Shown here: piece by piece, positions 20,915 to 33,310 of the stretch
Layout of the letters: each line of letters opens with the position of its first letter
How positions within the stretch are numbered: position 1 is the stretch's first letter
From: Flammulina velutipes
Taxonomy: Eukaryota; Basidiomycota; Agaricomycetes; Agaricales; Physalacriaceae
Reading direction: 5' to 3'
Length of the DNA stretch: 64,000 nucleotides
Assembly: GCA_011800155.1 (NCBI GenBank)
Contig: CM022374.1
Location: 310,001-374,000, forward strand
Notes under the pieces: generated by a model
What the model saw: only the letters and a program-made list of their open reading frames with translations
Database searches by the model: none
Told to the model about the DNA's origin: nothing
Program-made: the position numbers and the translations under genes

Positions 20915-22014
20915 TTATATGATGCAGCACTCGTTCGGTAACTGGGGCATCCCATCAGATCCAAACCCGAGTCCTGGGGGTAGCGGGCCCATTACACTTT
21001 CAGGTGGAGAGCCGTACGATTGTATCTAGTACAAAACCAATGAGGGCGAGTTACTTGGAGAGGGACAAGTGCTCACTTCGCTCATCAGATCGACTACCTT
21101 CTTCATCTCCAATGCATTGTTGTCATCATACTTGGGATCCTCGAAGACTTTGACGACTTTCGCGACGGCTACCAGCTGCGCTTCATATCGCGTCTTGTCT
21201 TCCGCTGACAGTGGTTCTGGTGGGTTTGCCAGATATCCCGGATATTTGTCGTTCAGTTCCTTCAGCGGATCGTACAAGATTTCCTTGGTCATAAGCTGGC
21301 CCATCATGGTTTCGAGCATCGTTGCTATCTGTTCATCGTTGCCTTCTCCTCCGTCGCCCATGCCTAACTCCTTGAGCATGGCTTCTAGAGATTCCATATC
21401 CGGATCGTTCTGTGGAAGATTTTTGAGAATTCAGTATGGATGCTGAGCGCAGCGCGACCATACCTGCGGTCCATCTCCCTCCTTGAGCTTCCTCATCGTC
21501 TCCTGGATCTTCGACTGGAAATCATTCGCCGCTGGAGGGGGCTTTGAGGCGTCCTCAGGTTTGTAGGATGTTCCCAACGATTCCACGTCACCGTTCAGAC
21601 CTTCCACAAGCATTGCCTCCCAAGCAGCCTTGAGTATTCGGTCCTTTTCTTCGTCCGGTTCACCATCCTTCACGCCCGCTTCCGTACCGAGCTCCTTCAT
21701 CAAGTTTTCCATGCCCTTCGCCAGCTCGCGCGCGAAATCTGACGTTAGATCGTCTTCTTTAACGTCACCGAGAGTGGAGGGACCCGACATTTTTGGAGGC
21801 GCTTGGTCGACACATGTGTTCGTGCGGGCACGGGTACCGGCTGGTATATTTGAAGATGGTGGAGCCAGAGAGGAACTCGAGGTGTTGAATTCATCGAGGA
21901 CGTCTACAGACGGACTCGGAATTGATAAAATTAATTTCACATAGCGAACGCACCGTCAAAGTCGTCGAAATTGTCCTCCACATCCGCCTTCACGGTTTCA
22001 CTTGGCCCAGACAT
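20915..22014 (-). CDS. PEX19: Peroxisomal import receptor/chaperone PEX19
   Basis: Four exons start at the ATG at 22014. The N-terminal acidic DNFDDFDDVLDEF is the PEX3-binding segment. The middle contains FARELAKGMENLMKELG and WEAMLVEGLNG. Exon 3 gives the PMP-binding helices (MMGQLMTKEILYDPLKELND, KYPGYLA, YEAQ..VVKVFED). The last exon ends GMPQLPNECCII, a CaaX prenylation box, as expected for farnesylated PEX19. PEX19 binds newly made peroxisomal membrane proteins in the cytosol and docks on PEX3. The terminal Ile may favour geranylgeranyl over farnesyl, which is an inference. A TACGCCAC motif lies about 190 bp upstream of the start. Confidence 0.95.
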
Positions 22015-22495
22015 GGTCGATGTATGTTAGCGTCGTGGATACAGCTGATATGGTTCCAGTATGCTCGTCGTCGTCGTTTGGAACAGCGAGCAGCGTCGTC
22101 TGGTCGTCGTGGTACGGAAACAAGAGTGAATCTCGTCCTCGGTTCTCCTGCCTTCTGTCAAACATGTGAAAACAATGGGTCACCGGACCGAGTATGATTG
22201 ATGGTACGCCACACAACCTGTCATGTTAATACCAGTCAAGTTCGTGCTTATCTCTCTAACTACTGTGTTCTCTCTAGTGAGTCAAAATAAATTAAAATGT
22301 TCGTACACAAGTTATGGGAAGTCTTCCTGCTTGCTTCCGCTATACATCAATTATCAACGTAATGGGAAATTTGACTCAGGTTCAAGTTGGTTGAACATTG
22401 ACCTTGTACCATGATCGACCTTGCAAACACCTCCTATAAGTCCCTTTCTACCTCCAAACTAGCTTGCAATTCAACCATTCAAGCAAAACACACAA
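22015..22495. other. Gene-free divergent interval (PEX19 / FunK1)
   Basis: It contains both promoters. TACGCCACAC is at about 22205-22214 and a TATAAGTCCC element at about 22435-22444, some 55 bp before the kinase ATG. Confidence 0.5.
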
Positions 22496-24722
22496 ATGGA
22501 GGTCGCAGAGATCTATGCCAATGTCGTCGAAGACTCGGAAGGACATTACCAAGTCGGCATGGATCCCTGCGAATTTTTCGAGGCGTTCATGCCTTGGGGC
22601 AATGATATTCCCCTGGACTTCAAACAAGCTAAGCTTCCTGAGGTCGCGCGCAAAAGACTTTGTTCTGTACCCCCGAGAGAAGGCGAGGACGAGTCCTCAA
22701 TGTACTTGAAATATGTGAGTCGTTGTCTTAGGCTTCAAAGGCATGCTTCTAACGTTAACACTAGCAAGCGGCATTTGCAGAGTGGCCTCCTTCTGGCCGT
22801 CGTTTCGAGTTCCGGGCGTTCCCCAATAATGACGACCCAAGCTGTGACGGTCTCAGAGTCGACCTGGCTACCTACGATAAAGAACATAAATCTTCTTCGA
22901 AAGCCAACAATTTTGCGATCATGCAGACTCAAGTCACATTCAAGCCTCGTCTCGACTACGATCCTTTCCAAGATCCTCCCAACGGCGAGAGCTTTGACGA
23001 CGTAGAACCGGCCACCTCTCAGTCGGAGGAAATGCGGGGTCAGATCACCGCCTATGCTGGCATTTCCCTCGCCATGTCTTACAGAACCCATCTCTTCAGC
23101 GTGGCTATTTTTCACTCCAGGGCGCGCCTCATACGCTGGGATCGATCTAGTGCCATTGTCAGTCACAGCTTTGACTACACGCAACACCCGGACATTCTGG
23201 CCGAGTTCTATCTTCGATACGAACAACTCACCGGTGCTGAGCGTGGCTTCGACCGCACTGTAACGAGGCTCAAGAGAAACCATGCCATAGTCTCGGAAGC
23301 CCTGGAACAGTTCAGTCGCTATGAGAGAGACTATTGGTACGCACTTTCTGGCCCGCGCCGGATGATTGTCGAACAACCTCAGGTGTGGTACAACGTCCAG
23401 ATAGGGAACGAGAACTTCATCGTTCCCAATCCACTGTACGACCGTTATTGCTGTGACGTCTTTACTCGTGGAACCCGACACTCCCTTGCCTATCACGTCT
23501 CCCAGAAGCGTGTTTGCTTCATCAAAGACTACTGGTACGAACCATCACCGCGTACGGAACCCGAGGCCTATATCTACGACCGTCTCAAGGCTCACAACGT
23601 TCGCAATATTGCCGATAAGGTTGCAGGCGGAGACGTACCAAACTGCATCACTTGGAAAGCCATCCCGGATCGTTCCCAAATGCGCCTCCACCGTTTGGTT
23701 CTCGGGACAATCGCTCGAGAACTGACCACCTTCGGCTGGGCCAAGGTTTTACTTACTTGTTTGGCGGATGCTGCTGAAGGTGCGTTTTTCGTAGTATCCG
23801 CTCAGACCCATGCTCAGTTTCGGTCAGCCATTAGCGACGCATACCACACTGCAGGCGTTATGCATAGGGATCTTAGCGCGTCTAATATCATGATCCATCG
23901 CAATCAGGAAACAGGCGAATGGAAGGGGATAGTCATCGACTGGGACCTCTGTGTCATCCTCGATCGTGCAGGCGATCTCCAGTCTCGCAATAGCAAGACG
24001 GTAATTCCCAATACTTCGTGATCTTCCACAGGAAACTCAATAAAATACTGCAGGGCACCTACTATTTCATGTCCTCTCACATCCTTTCTGGGGAGTTCGG
24101 ACACACCCTAGTTGATGATCTAGAATCCGTCTTCTGGGTACTCATGTACATGGCACTCTTCTACCTCCCATTGGCGCGAGATCTCCCCCCGCAAGCTACT
24201 ATCGCGTATGGTTCCCCGACGAGCCTCTACCACTACGTCGTTGCTATCTTTGATAGCCCTTCGTCACTGGCAGCCCATGTGAAGACGCTTTTCCTCACGG
24301 GATGGGCTATCAGAGATGCTCCCAAATTCGACATCATTGGCTTCACCACACTCCTCACCGATTTGGCCAAGGTATTTCGGTCCCGCTACGATCATGGCGA
24401 GGTGTCTGCACTTCTAAACGACCATGATTGGTTCGTCTCTACTTTGCGCAGCGCCGCAAAAGCTATGTCCCCTCTCGGTATGTCGGAGAGAGCAGTCTTC
24501 GCCACTGCTACTCAACCAGAGTTTGATTTTGCGCCCAATTTGATGATTGGTCCGGGTCCTGGGGTGCGCAAGACGATTCTTAGCGGACTTCATCCTAGCA
24601 GGGTGGATGGACTGGATGGCCGAAAGCGTAGCAGCGGAGACGATGCTGGGGGCCAACCTCAGGTCAAAAGGGGGACATCGCAGCAAGATTTAGGTTCGAC
24701 GAAGAAACGCAGGAAGTCCTGA
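22496..24722 (+). CDS. FunK1-type fungal protein kinase
   Basis: The protein starts MEVAEIYANVVEDSEGHYQ at 22496. Introns at about 22714-22764, 23780-23827 and 24001-24056 join the parts, giving roughly 690 residues. The N-terminal half has the FunK1 features MSYRTHLFSVAIFHSRARLIRWDRS and EFYLRYEQLTGAERGFDRTV. The catalytic loop is HTAGVMHRDLSASNIMI (HRD with Asn five residues on). The DFG position reads IDWDLC, as is usual for FunK1, so metal binding would use this Asp. GTYYFMSSHIL and LVDDLESVFWVLMYM complete the lobe. The C-terminus is basic (KKRRKS), possibly a nuclear signal. FunK1 kinases are expanded in mushroom-forming fungi. The 23780-23827 intron is 48 nt without a stop, so its retention would leave an open frame. 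Confidence 0.92.
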
Positions 24723-25121
24723 AAACAATGTACTATCTTTTGATTACGACGAGCAGCTTATTATTCCTTGTCTGTCAGATTTCAAAATGTGCATCGCCAG
24801 TGATATATACATCCAGCAAGTGTCATAAACATGTCCACTCGTGGGTGGGTGGTCCGGCGGTACATATGCAAGGAACTTTTCTGTCGGAAAAGAACAGACG
24901 ATTTACGCTTCCGCCTAGGGAGAACTTGTGTAATAGATGATTTATTGCTCGAGTAGTTATGAAGGCGTAGGGCGCCAAGCAAGTCAAAGTATATATACTC
25001 AATGCCATCGGAGATTCCGGTCCGTTGTACAGTAATGGTTCGGCCCTCGCCGCTTGCATCCATACCCCTCCCTAACGATTTAAGACGAAAGTGTCACAGA
25101 AGATCGCACATAATACCTACC
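24723..25121. other. Gene-free interval
   Basis: Kinase 3' flank and promoter of the orphan gene A. A TATATATACTC element at about 24991-25001 lies about 120 bp before the ATG of gene A. Confidence 0.45.
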
Positions 25122-25724
25122 ATGATCTCCGAAGACGCGCCACATCCTGAATCGGATAAACCGGAATCTGTACGACGGAGGGCAAAGATCAGTATCATGG
25201 CGGCCGCCTTGCCAACACTAAGAGGCATGGCCGAAAAACTCATGGACCCTCCTACAGTTCGTCCAATGACGCCACAATTTATATTGTGCTCATTCCAACA
25301 ATTGTTTAGGTTTTCGCCCAGGATGCTGAGATCCTTCTTCCCTTTATCGACCAAATGTGTACCGAGCTGGCGGAGCATACACAAGCATTGTACCAGGTCT
25401 ATTATCCGGAGTGTAGACGCCCTACACAAGATGAATATCTGCTAGAAGAATATAGAGGGGTGAGTGATCGCTCTTGACATAGCGAGCAAGTGCTCACAGG
25501 CATATCATGACAGTGGCTTGGAGACAAGATCTATTTCTACCTTCGGGACGGAATTAAGAAACGCCCCACGGAACCAGATGTCGTCGAGGCTTTCAAGAAG
25601 CTGAAAAGTAAGACTTTCTTCTTCTAAGTATCGGCGCGACACATCCTTACGAGTCAATCCAGAGCACATCAACCGTTTCGACAATTCAGTCTCCCATGCC
25701 ATTTTTAAGGGTCGATGGTATTGA
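25122..25724 (+). CDS. Orphan three-copy family, copy A (146 residues)
   Basis: Four exons (25122-25256, 25310-25459, 25514-25607, 25663-25724) give 146 residues without any break. Conserved blocks shared with copies B and C are LPTLRGMAEKLMDPPT, FAQDAEILLPFIDQMCTEL, TEPDVVEAFKKLK and HINRFDNSVSHAIFKG. It looks all-helical, with no signal peptide and no catalytic motif I recognise. Intron 1 of all three copies contains the same CGCCACAATTT stretch. Copy A sits directly before the 3' end of the GMC oxidoreductase gene, and copies B and C sit beside the P450 array. Function is unknown. Confidence 0.75.
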
Positions 25725-25945
25725 GCGCGCGCTAAGCGCCACTTCTCTACAGCTAAATGTAACTATGTAATCATACAACATGATCTGGAATATACATCAA
25801 GGACTTGAGAACGATCGCGACGGAAATGTATAGTCCAGGATACATCATTGTTTGTGGTCGAGTGAACAGCTCAGGCCAATGAGATTAATGCATATCAGGG
25901 GAGCAGATTTGTACACATATCATCACACATAAGTATCAGCAGTTG

Positions 25946-28390
25946 CTACGCGCTATTTGCGATCATCTCTGCTGTCTGCGAAGAGCTTCAATAGAATGAT
26001 ATGAGGCATGAAAATGAACACCCACCTTCTCCCCAATGGCGTACAACGTAGCCATAGGATGAGCCGAGAAGTGCAATGGCAAAATTGACGCATCCACGAC
26101 ACGTAGATTCTTCGTCCCATACACCTTCAGCTCAGAGTCCACGACGCCCCCATCCTCCTTCAGAAGCATAGCAGCAGTCCCAATCGGATGGAAGACAGGA
26201 CTTAAATTGCGCTTCACGAAGCCTTTTAAATCCTGGGCGGGTCCCGGCGTCACTTCCTTAACAGTGATCTCTCAGAAGGCCTCCGTCCCAGCGATCTCGC
26301 GGCAGTACTCGAGACCATCAACAAGCACGTCCAGGTCGAGATCATTGGCGAAGAAGTTGGGATCGATCATGGGATTGGCGGTTGGATCGCTCGACAGGAT
26401 GTGCACGGTACCTTGAGAAAGCGGGTGCTGGAGGCAAGCAGCGAGAGTGTAGTAGTTCTTCCCCTCTTCATACTCTTTTACGTCGGAGGGCATGAATGTC
26501 GATACGAGGAGAATCCTAACATGAAGCGTCAATCGAAACGCTAACGAAGTATGTTCTTGAACTTACTCCAAGAACGGCACAGAAGACATCCAGCCTTTCT
26601 GAATCTCGATCATCTTGTTGATGAATGGATGTGCGTTAGCCTCGGCAGTCGCGCTAAGCCTTGCCTTGATAGCTGCAGCTTGAGTCGTGTTCCAAACTTG
26701 ATCGATCTGTAGGAAGGCGAAGGCGAAAGGAATAGTTGTAAGTTTTCCCTTTCCTTGCGTTTGACTAGAAGGAATGTCAGTCTGATAAAGGGCCAGGTGC
26801 AGAGTATACTCACAACTTCTGAGCTTCTGCAGCCGCTACAGCGGGGTCGCGCAAGACATCCCAAGATTCGAATCCAGGCTTGAGTTCGAATGACATGGAT
26901 GCATAGACATGCTCCTGTTCTTCGTTAGCAGAAGGACTTAGATTCAAGGTCGATATAAGATACCTCTGTGTATCCAATTAGTCGCGCGTCACAAGAATCA
27001 GTTAACGAGGGCTTACGAAGATTGGTCCCGACCGTAGGGAGATCGATGACGGTACTAATGCCATACTTTGCCAGGATGGCTGGATCTCCGACACCAGATA
27101 GTTCGAGGATCTGGGGAGTCTGGTATGCACCTTAGGAAAATAAGAACAGGAAAATATCTTAGTAAAAAATATTACCAGCAGAAAGGATAATCTCTTTGGC
27201 GGCAGAAACGGTCTTTGTGTCTCCATCTAAGATATACTCAACAGCCTCCGCTTGGAACTCGCCATCCGTAGATTGTTTGAACACAATCCGAGAAACTCGA
27301 GCCTCTGTTATGATGTGCAAGTTGGTCAACTCCGATTTGTTCTTGAGATAAGCCTGCGGAAGGGTAAGATATAGTTAATGGGGAGTGATGTATACCTACG
27401 GTATCCGCAGACACTCGGGTACTTGTGGTGGGAGCGACACTGCAGCCGCTAGTCCATACACCACGATTGTCTCCGCTTGACTGTCAAGGTATTAGTAGCC
27501 ACGCTCTCGAACGAAGACCACACCCACAGAGTCATCATTGGTGGGAACACCGAGCTCATTCATGGCTTTGAGGAAGTAGTTATGCGGGACGGAGATTTTG
27601 ATTGGGTATGTCACGTCGACGGGCCCGTTCGCCCCATGGGCGAGTGGGTTAACAGTGACGTGGGCTTGAGCTTGCGCATCGGGGCTTGCAGTAAGTTTCT
27701 CGGACTGCGAACAATGTGAAGGAAGAGTTGTGCGTAATGTATGGGGTGGTTTACCTTTTTGAAGTACGGCAAGAGGTCTCCCCAGCTCCATCCATCAATA
27801 CCAAGCTTCGCAAAAGCTAGCAAAGATAGCAATTTGAGTAAATCAGCCCAGACTGACACCACGACGTACAAGTATGCTCTTCTATTGTCCCTCTGCATAA
27901 CGATTAGTTTGGCGAAAATCGGTTTTCAGATCAACGCGGACCTATTCATTTGCATGAAATTCAGCTAGACAGGATAGATAAGAAGGCGAAATGCATTGAA
28001 TTGGCACTACTCACGTTACTGGAGCCACCGAGCGATTTGCCGCTGGGGCAATTCGTGTCAGACGATGAAAAACGGGAAGGGACATTATATACCGAGGCAG
28101 GAAGACAGACTGCCCGTCTGCATGGGCTTGCGGGATGCTGAAGAACGACCAGTCGCATTCTGGGTTTCCGAGGTTCCTAACATATGATGCTGCAAAGGAC
28201 AAATCAATGAATTGTTGAAGATGTAGTGACGAGACCAACCAGGAATACGGACTTCAGGTTTCGCGGAGACGTCCTTTCCAGCCTCCAACACAATGACAGA
28301 CAATGCTGGGCAGAGCTCTGCGAGGCGGACGGCCGTGGCGAGACCAGTGGTGCCACCGCCAATGAAAATGTAGTCGTAAATGTTGGTCAT
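25946..28390 (-). pseudogene. GMC (FAD) oxidoreductase with in-frame stop codon
   Basis: The start at 28390 gives the FAD Rossmann fold (YDYIFIGGGTTGLATAVRL) and VIVLEAGKD. GKSLGGSSN, then NLNFMQMN and LGIDGWSWGDLLPYFKK, are spread over tiny exons. GAYQTPQILELSGVG, the family signature 2, and the C-terminal [28 protein letters not shown] and GEK-TAEMI close the fold. This block carries the active-site His. At 26272-26274, between GTEAF and EITVKEV, the frame has TGA where homologs have a sense codon. I see no intron that removes it. The rest of the gene is well preserved, so this is either a very young pseudogene, a strain polymorphism, readthrough or a base error. An ancestral CGA changed by C-to-T would explain it. 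The family oxidises alcohols, sugars or choline-like substrates. Confidence 0.85.
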
Positions 28391-29426
28391 TGATATCCTG
28401 CAAGGCTTGCAAACTTCTTGTCTCGAGGAGACGGGGAAGCAGGATGCTCTTGGTCTTCTGTTCTTTTGAGTTGATCACGGTATCGCATCTTTTCGAAGTG
28501 TGGTGTATGGTTCGTATCAGTGTGGAAATAGGCTGGGAATGAGTTCAATCACAAGCGGGTTTTTCGGCTTTTCTCACGCTTTTTCACTTGCCATATACAG
28601 AACCAAACGGGAAGGATGGTGGAAATATATTCGTAGTCCATTGGCTGCATAGTATACACCGGTAAAGATGTAATGAGATTCCGAGATGATAAGACACTTA
28701 TTCAAGCGCATCAAATCGAATCATCATGGAAAGGAAGTAGCGCATTCAACTTATAATATCAGGCAAGGCTTATGCATGTGCCATTTGCACTAGAGAAATG
28801 TTCTCTATATCTTGATATATAACTTCATTGCTCTTAAGTCAGGGCTAATTTGAATTTTACGAATTTACGGAACACTAATTGTTGTGCGCCACACTCGGGC
28901 ATCTTAGCTCCGTTTGTGCAAGCAGCAGCATACGATACACCACGTAGACTACACGTGAGCAGAGCGCGCCACTTTTCATCATTGATTCAAAGCGAAAATA
29001 GCGTCGCGAATTCTTGGCCTCTAGGCGCCGCGCCATCCCATCGCAACATTTCCAGTCAACACTCCACCGGCTTCTTGGCCTTACAGCCACCAGGGACAAG
29101 CTTGAGATGTAGCATCATGGGTGTCTGTAGGTGCTCGTTATTCAAGTTTAAAATAGTCGATGACGCATAATGTAAGTTAGTGACGAATTTGAAAATGCGC
29201 CACATTTCACGATTTTCCTAAAGAGTGTTCTGCAGACTGGTTTCATTTTTAAGTACTAAGCGCGAATTGAAGTAAAATATGTCATCCAATGGAGAGGGAA
29301 CCAGCGATTTAGAATCAAGGTCGATAATCTCATGCATTATTCGTAAACATCAAGAAAAAAAATACAGATATGCGAACAACAAGCTGGCGTAACAAAAAGT
29401 CAACCACACCCTCCTCACACTCGAGA
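28391..29426. other. Gene-free interval
   Basis: This holds the GMC gene promoter and the transporter 3' flank. TGCGCCAC occurs at about 28885 and 29195, and the variant GCGCGCCAC at about 28965. No gene is supported. Confidence 0.5.
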
Positions 29427-31598
29427 TTAGTGGCCAACACCCTTCTCAAACACCGTAACACTCTCGACCTCATCCAAATGATACAACGGCTCCAAATACG
29501 CATCCTTCTGCCAGAACACGTACCGCTTGATGAACCACGGCAAGTACGTTCCACCTTGGTACGACACATGCTTCCACGTCGGCACCGCAAACACATAATC
29601 CAGCTCCTCCAGCGTACGCTGTTTCGTCTCCGGCATAAGGAAGAAAATCATCACAAACGCAATCACGTTCAACCCCGCATAGAACCCGAACGCGCCAGCC
29701 TCCGTGAGCGCTGTCAGCATGCGCGGGAAAGTCACTCCAAGAACAGCAGCCCATCCCAGACAGGTGGCAACCGCCCATGACATGCCCATCTCACGATGCG
29801 TCAGAGGGAAAACCTCAGCAGAGTAAGTGAACGGCACTGGCCCTTCTCCTGGAGAGTAGAACGCTGGAGAAGTTATCAGTTATGATGCGCGTCAGGCGAG
29901 AATGAGAGACCAACCAGCGAAGAGGAAGACGAAGAAAGCGATTAGAGGAACCTTCGCATTGTGCCCATCCGGAATCAGGAAACAGAGACCAGCCGCGAGG
30001 AGGGTCCAGGCCATGTTCGGGAATGTGAACAATAAGAGGTTACGGCGTCCAAAGGTATCGATGGTCTAGAATGCGACATCAGCGCACGGAAAGTAGACAT
30101 CCATCAAACATACTCACCCAAACAGCTGGGAATGCAAACAGCCAGTTGACCAACCCATATCCGAACGAGGCCCACAAAGCTTGATCGATAGTGTATCCTG
30201 CGCGGACGAACACGGATGAAGAGTAAAATGCAATGATGTTGATACCACACATCTGCTGCGCGATCATTACAACCCATGAGGCGAGTGTGGCGCGGCGAAT
30301 ACTGTTCTCAGATGTCAGACAAACTACGCCAAGCCCAAAAAAATAAACTCACCGAGGCACAGTGAATAGTTCACCCATTCGACCAAAGTACGTGCTACCC
30401 TTAATCACCTCGTGCTCAACGAGGAGCTGACGGTGGACATAGTAGAGATCACGGGCGGCTTGGAGCGGACTGTTCCTCAGGCGCAAGAAAGACTTGAACG
30501 CCTCTTGGTATCGGTTCTTCTTCATGTACCATCGCGGCGACTCTATGGGCGTCCATCAGAAACGATAGCAATGACAGGCAATAGTAGTAGGAACGTACCG
30601 GGGCAGAAATAGATTCCGATGACCAAGGGAACAGCAGGCAAGAACGCGCTGCCGAGCTGCAACCTCCAAGCAATCGTGCCAACGTCCTTCAACGCCAAAT
30701 TGGCGCAGAAACCCAGGAAGATACCGAATGCCGTCCACATCTGCCAGGACATGACGAGCCCACCCCGGATAGCAGCCGGCGTGTTCTCTGCAGCAAAGAC
30801 TGGCGTCGTAGTAGCTTTGGGACCCATACCCAACCCGAGGAGAAGACGACAGATGAAAAGCTGAGGCCATGTTTGACAGAGACCCGACCCGATGACAGTG
30901 ACAGTGCAGAAAATACCGCACACAAAGATTGTCCCACGACGACCGAGCCAGTTGTTGAGAGGATCCGTGAGCCAGCATCCCACGAGAGCAGTGCTGATAT
31001 AAGGACTAAACACATTTCGTTAGAATCGATGTGAAACATGAGGTATCAGACAACTGACCCAGCGTTGATCATACCCACGAGCCATTCATTGTTGTCTCTG
31101 TTAGGTGCGCCGTCGTCGATGGGAATACCGAACTCAGTGGGGAAACTGAGATTGGCGCCATTCGAACCAGTCTGATCCCATCCTTGTACAGCGGCAGATA
31201 GTGAACAGATGATAACGGTCAGATACAAAGCTTTCGGTTGGCTCCATTTGTCTGTTCGGTATCCCGTCAACGACTCTCTTTGGTTACAGCGATAGCGGGA
31301 TTTACTCACGCGTCTTCTCCCGCCTAATAACGGCACGATCTTCTTCGTCTAGCAGCGGCAAAGACTCGAAGGCTGCGGGCTGCTGGGCGAGAATAGCGGC
31401 TTTTCTGAAGACTTCGGAATACTCCTGGAAACCCTTTTCTTCGACGAATTCGTCTACCTGTGATAGCAAGGTAGCCTGGGGAATGCCATGCAGGGGGTTC
31501 TGGATGCGAGCGTTGACGTTGTTGACCATGGCTTGCGCGAGGGCATTGTCGGCGCGCTCCTCCTGTTCAATGCTCCTTTTCTCGTCTACGGTGGCCAT
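29427..31598 (-). CDS. MFS sugar/polyol transporter (Sugar_tr family)
   Basis: The ATG at 31598 opens a long hydrophilic N-terminus ([20 protein letters not shown]). Twelve membrane helices follow over about ten exons. Family motifs include [15 protein letters not shown] (GR-x-GR-like loop after helix 2), [20 protein letters not shown] (PESPR-side half), [33 protein letters not shown] and the later [28 protein letters not shown] and [18 protein letters not shown]. The last is the PETKG-type motif. This is a proton-coupled sugar, polyol or quinate-type transporter of the plasma membrane. Substrate cannot be assigned. It is transcribed in the same direction as the GMC gene, about 1 kb upstream of it. 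The extended N- and C-terminal cytosolic tails are typical of a large fungal subgroup. Confidence 0.93.
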
Positions 31599-32013
31599 GA
31601 CTGGAAGGCGCCTGTGGGGAGGCGATGTCAGGACTGGGGAAGGCGGGGAAAACCTGGGGAAAGAAGGGAAAACGATCTGGAGGGTTTAAATACCGTATTT
31701 TCCAGCCTCCGTCATCAGGAAAAAATGGGGTTGAAGCCGACGCTTGATGGGGACTAGACGCGACAACAAAAGGAAGCATATGCTGTTGGAGTCACCAGAT
31801 ACCCGAAGGCGGAAAGCGATTGATTGCATATCGTTATTTTGGGAGTTGAAGAAGCAACATCAGGAACGCCTGATGGTACGAAAGATTCATTTCAAAATGC
31901 TTGTGCTAAATAAAACAAGCATCACTCACTTGGCATCTTCCAGCATTCGCGACTGAGCGTAGTGCTGCGTGGTGATGTTCGCACCTCGCACACTGAAGAA
32001 ACTCTAGAACTAT
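31599..32013. other. Gene-free interval
   Basis: Promoter side of the transporter and 3' flank of the next minus-strand gene. No motif stands out. Confidence 0.45.
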
Positions 32014-33045
32014 TCAAGACGTCACGAGTGCTTCAATCCTCCAGTTGGTACCGTCACCCTCGCCATCGTATTCTTTCAAAAGCTCTTCAATGTCGCTGTC
32101 GAGGCTATCTGATGTTAATACATTCTCGGACATGGGCGCCAAGTCTCCGATGATGAAACACTTTTGATTGAACGCCTGCATTCCGGGCGCAAAGGCGACC
32201 GACTGCCTCATGATCATGGTCACTCGGCGCAACGGACTACCATCCTGTTTAGACCTGGCACGTCGAGTGTCTGGTAGTGAAACCGAAGAAACGAGAGCAG
32301 CGACCGCCTTGATGCCTGATGAGATGGAATGATCAGAGCCAAAGGAGACGCGTCCAAGGATGTTCTGGAGGCTTTCGACGGAAGAGAACGAAGAAAAGTA
32401 CATGTCGATGTCGAAGAGATCAGGATACGGAAGACGACTCGCACGAAGAGTAGATTTCCGACTGCGAGAAGGACTGTTGCTTGACGGAGGCGCAGGAAGG
32501 GCTTGGAGAGGAGGACCGGATCTAAGTGCAGGGATCCAGCGGAAAGGCAGGATGGCGCTGTTGTCGCATAACGGCACTGCTGATGTCGAAACTGTGGTAG
32601 AATGCAGAGTGAACGGAGCGTTTTCAGTCAATAGGATGTAGCTCAAAGACGGCATAGTTGGCCAGGCGGAGGATAAGCGTGTCTTGGCGGGCGATGTTCG
32701 AGCGAGGCATTCAGAAGAAAGGACGACAGAATCGGAGCCTGATTCGAGGTCGAGGCTGAACGAGTCCTGCAGATCGTTGCTGTTGTCGCCGTCGTTGGAA
32801 ACGTCGATGCTGACGGAACTCCAGTCCTGGATGCAGATCTCGGGCGGTGGGAGGCTCGTTTCTCCAGAACGTTGGCGACGAGCATCGTTCTCACCGACAG
32901 AAGGGCCTCGCTCGACGTCGTGCGCAGTCTCGGCGTGTTCTTGACGTCGTTCCTTGAAGAATACTGTGGGCGAGATCAATATCGATATCGAACTCAAGCA
33001 CGCGTCGTACCACAGTACGGCGACGGTGGCGGCGGCGACTGGCAT
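32014..33045 (-). CDS. Orphan Ser-rich protein with N-terminal hydrophobic segment
   Basis: One long exon is open from at least 33072 down to 32014. The first ATG (33045) gives MPVAAATVAVLWYDACLSS, a hydrophobic stretch, then a mostly polar Ser-rich protein of about 343 residues. It contains QDWSSVSIDVSNDGDNSND, RWIPALRSGPPLQALPAPP and a conserved-looking end, DIEELLKEYDGEGDGTNWRI. I do not recognise a family. A possible upstream exon exists at 33075-33144 (MLEFLRAVWAFFVSICVSK), also hydrophobic, but the join is not clear, so the start is tentative. The neighbouring DUF4604 gene is divergent. Confidence 0.6.
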   Translation of the reverse strand: MPVAAATVAVLWYDACLSSISILISPTVFFKERRQEHAETAHDVERGPSVGENDARRQRSGETSLPPPEICIQDWSSVSIDVSNDGDNSNDLQDSFSLDLESGSDSVVLSSECLARTSPAKTRLSSAWPTMPSLSYILLTENAPFTLHSTTVSTSAVPLCDNSAILPFRWIPALRSGPPLQALPAPPSSNSPSRSRKSTLRASRLPYPDLFDIDMYFSSFSSVESLQNILGRVSFGSDHSISSGIKAVAALVSSVSLPDTRRARSKQDGSPLRRVTMIMRQSVAFAPGMQAFNQKCFIIGDLAPMSENVLTSDSLDSDIEELLKEYDGEGDGTNWRIEALVTS

Positions 33046-33310
33046 GTGCACGCTGGTTGACGGCGACGAAGAGACTGTTTAGAGACGCATATAGACACGA
33101 AGAACGCCCAAACGGCGCGTAGAAATTCGAGCATAGTTTGTGATTGTCGTGGTAGGAGGGCAACCCTGATTGATGCCGCCGGCACTTTGCTCATCGTCTT
33201 CAACGACTGCCACCACTGGTTCGCTCATCGTGTCCAACAACCACGACCACTGCGCGCTCATCGAGTCCTACGACTACTAGGCATCCTTCTGCGCGTATTC
33301 TTGGTCGACA

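Noticed and set aside
22735..23496. Minus-strand ORF of 253 codons opposite the FunK1 kinase
   Set aside because: Antisense of a well-supported kinase. It has no recognisable domain.
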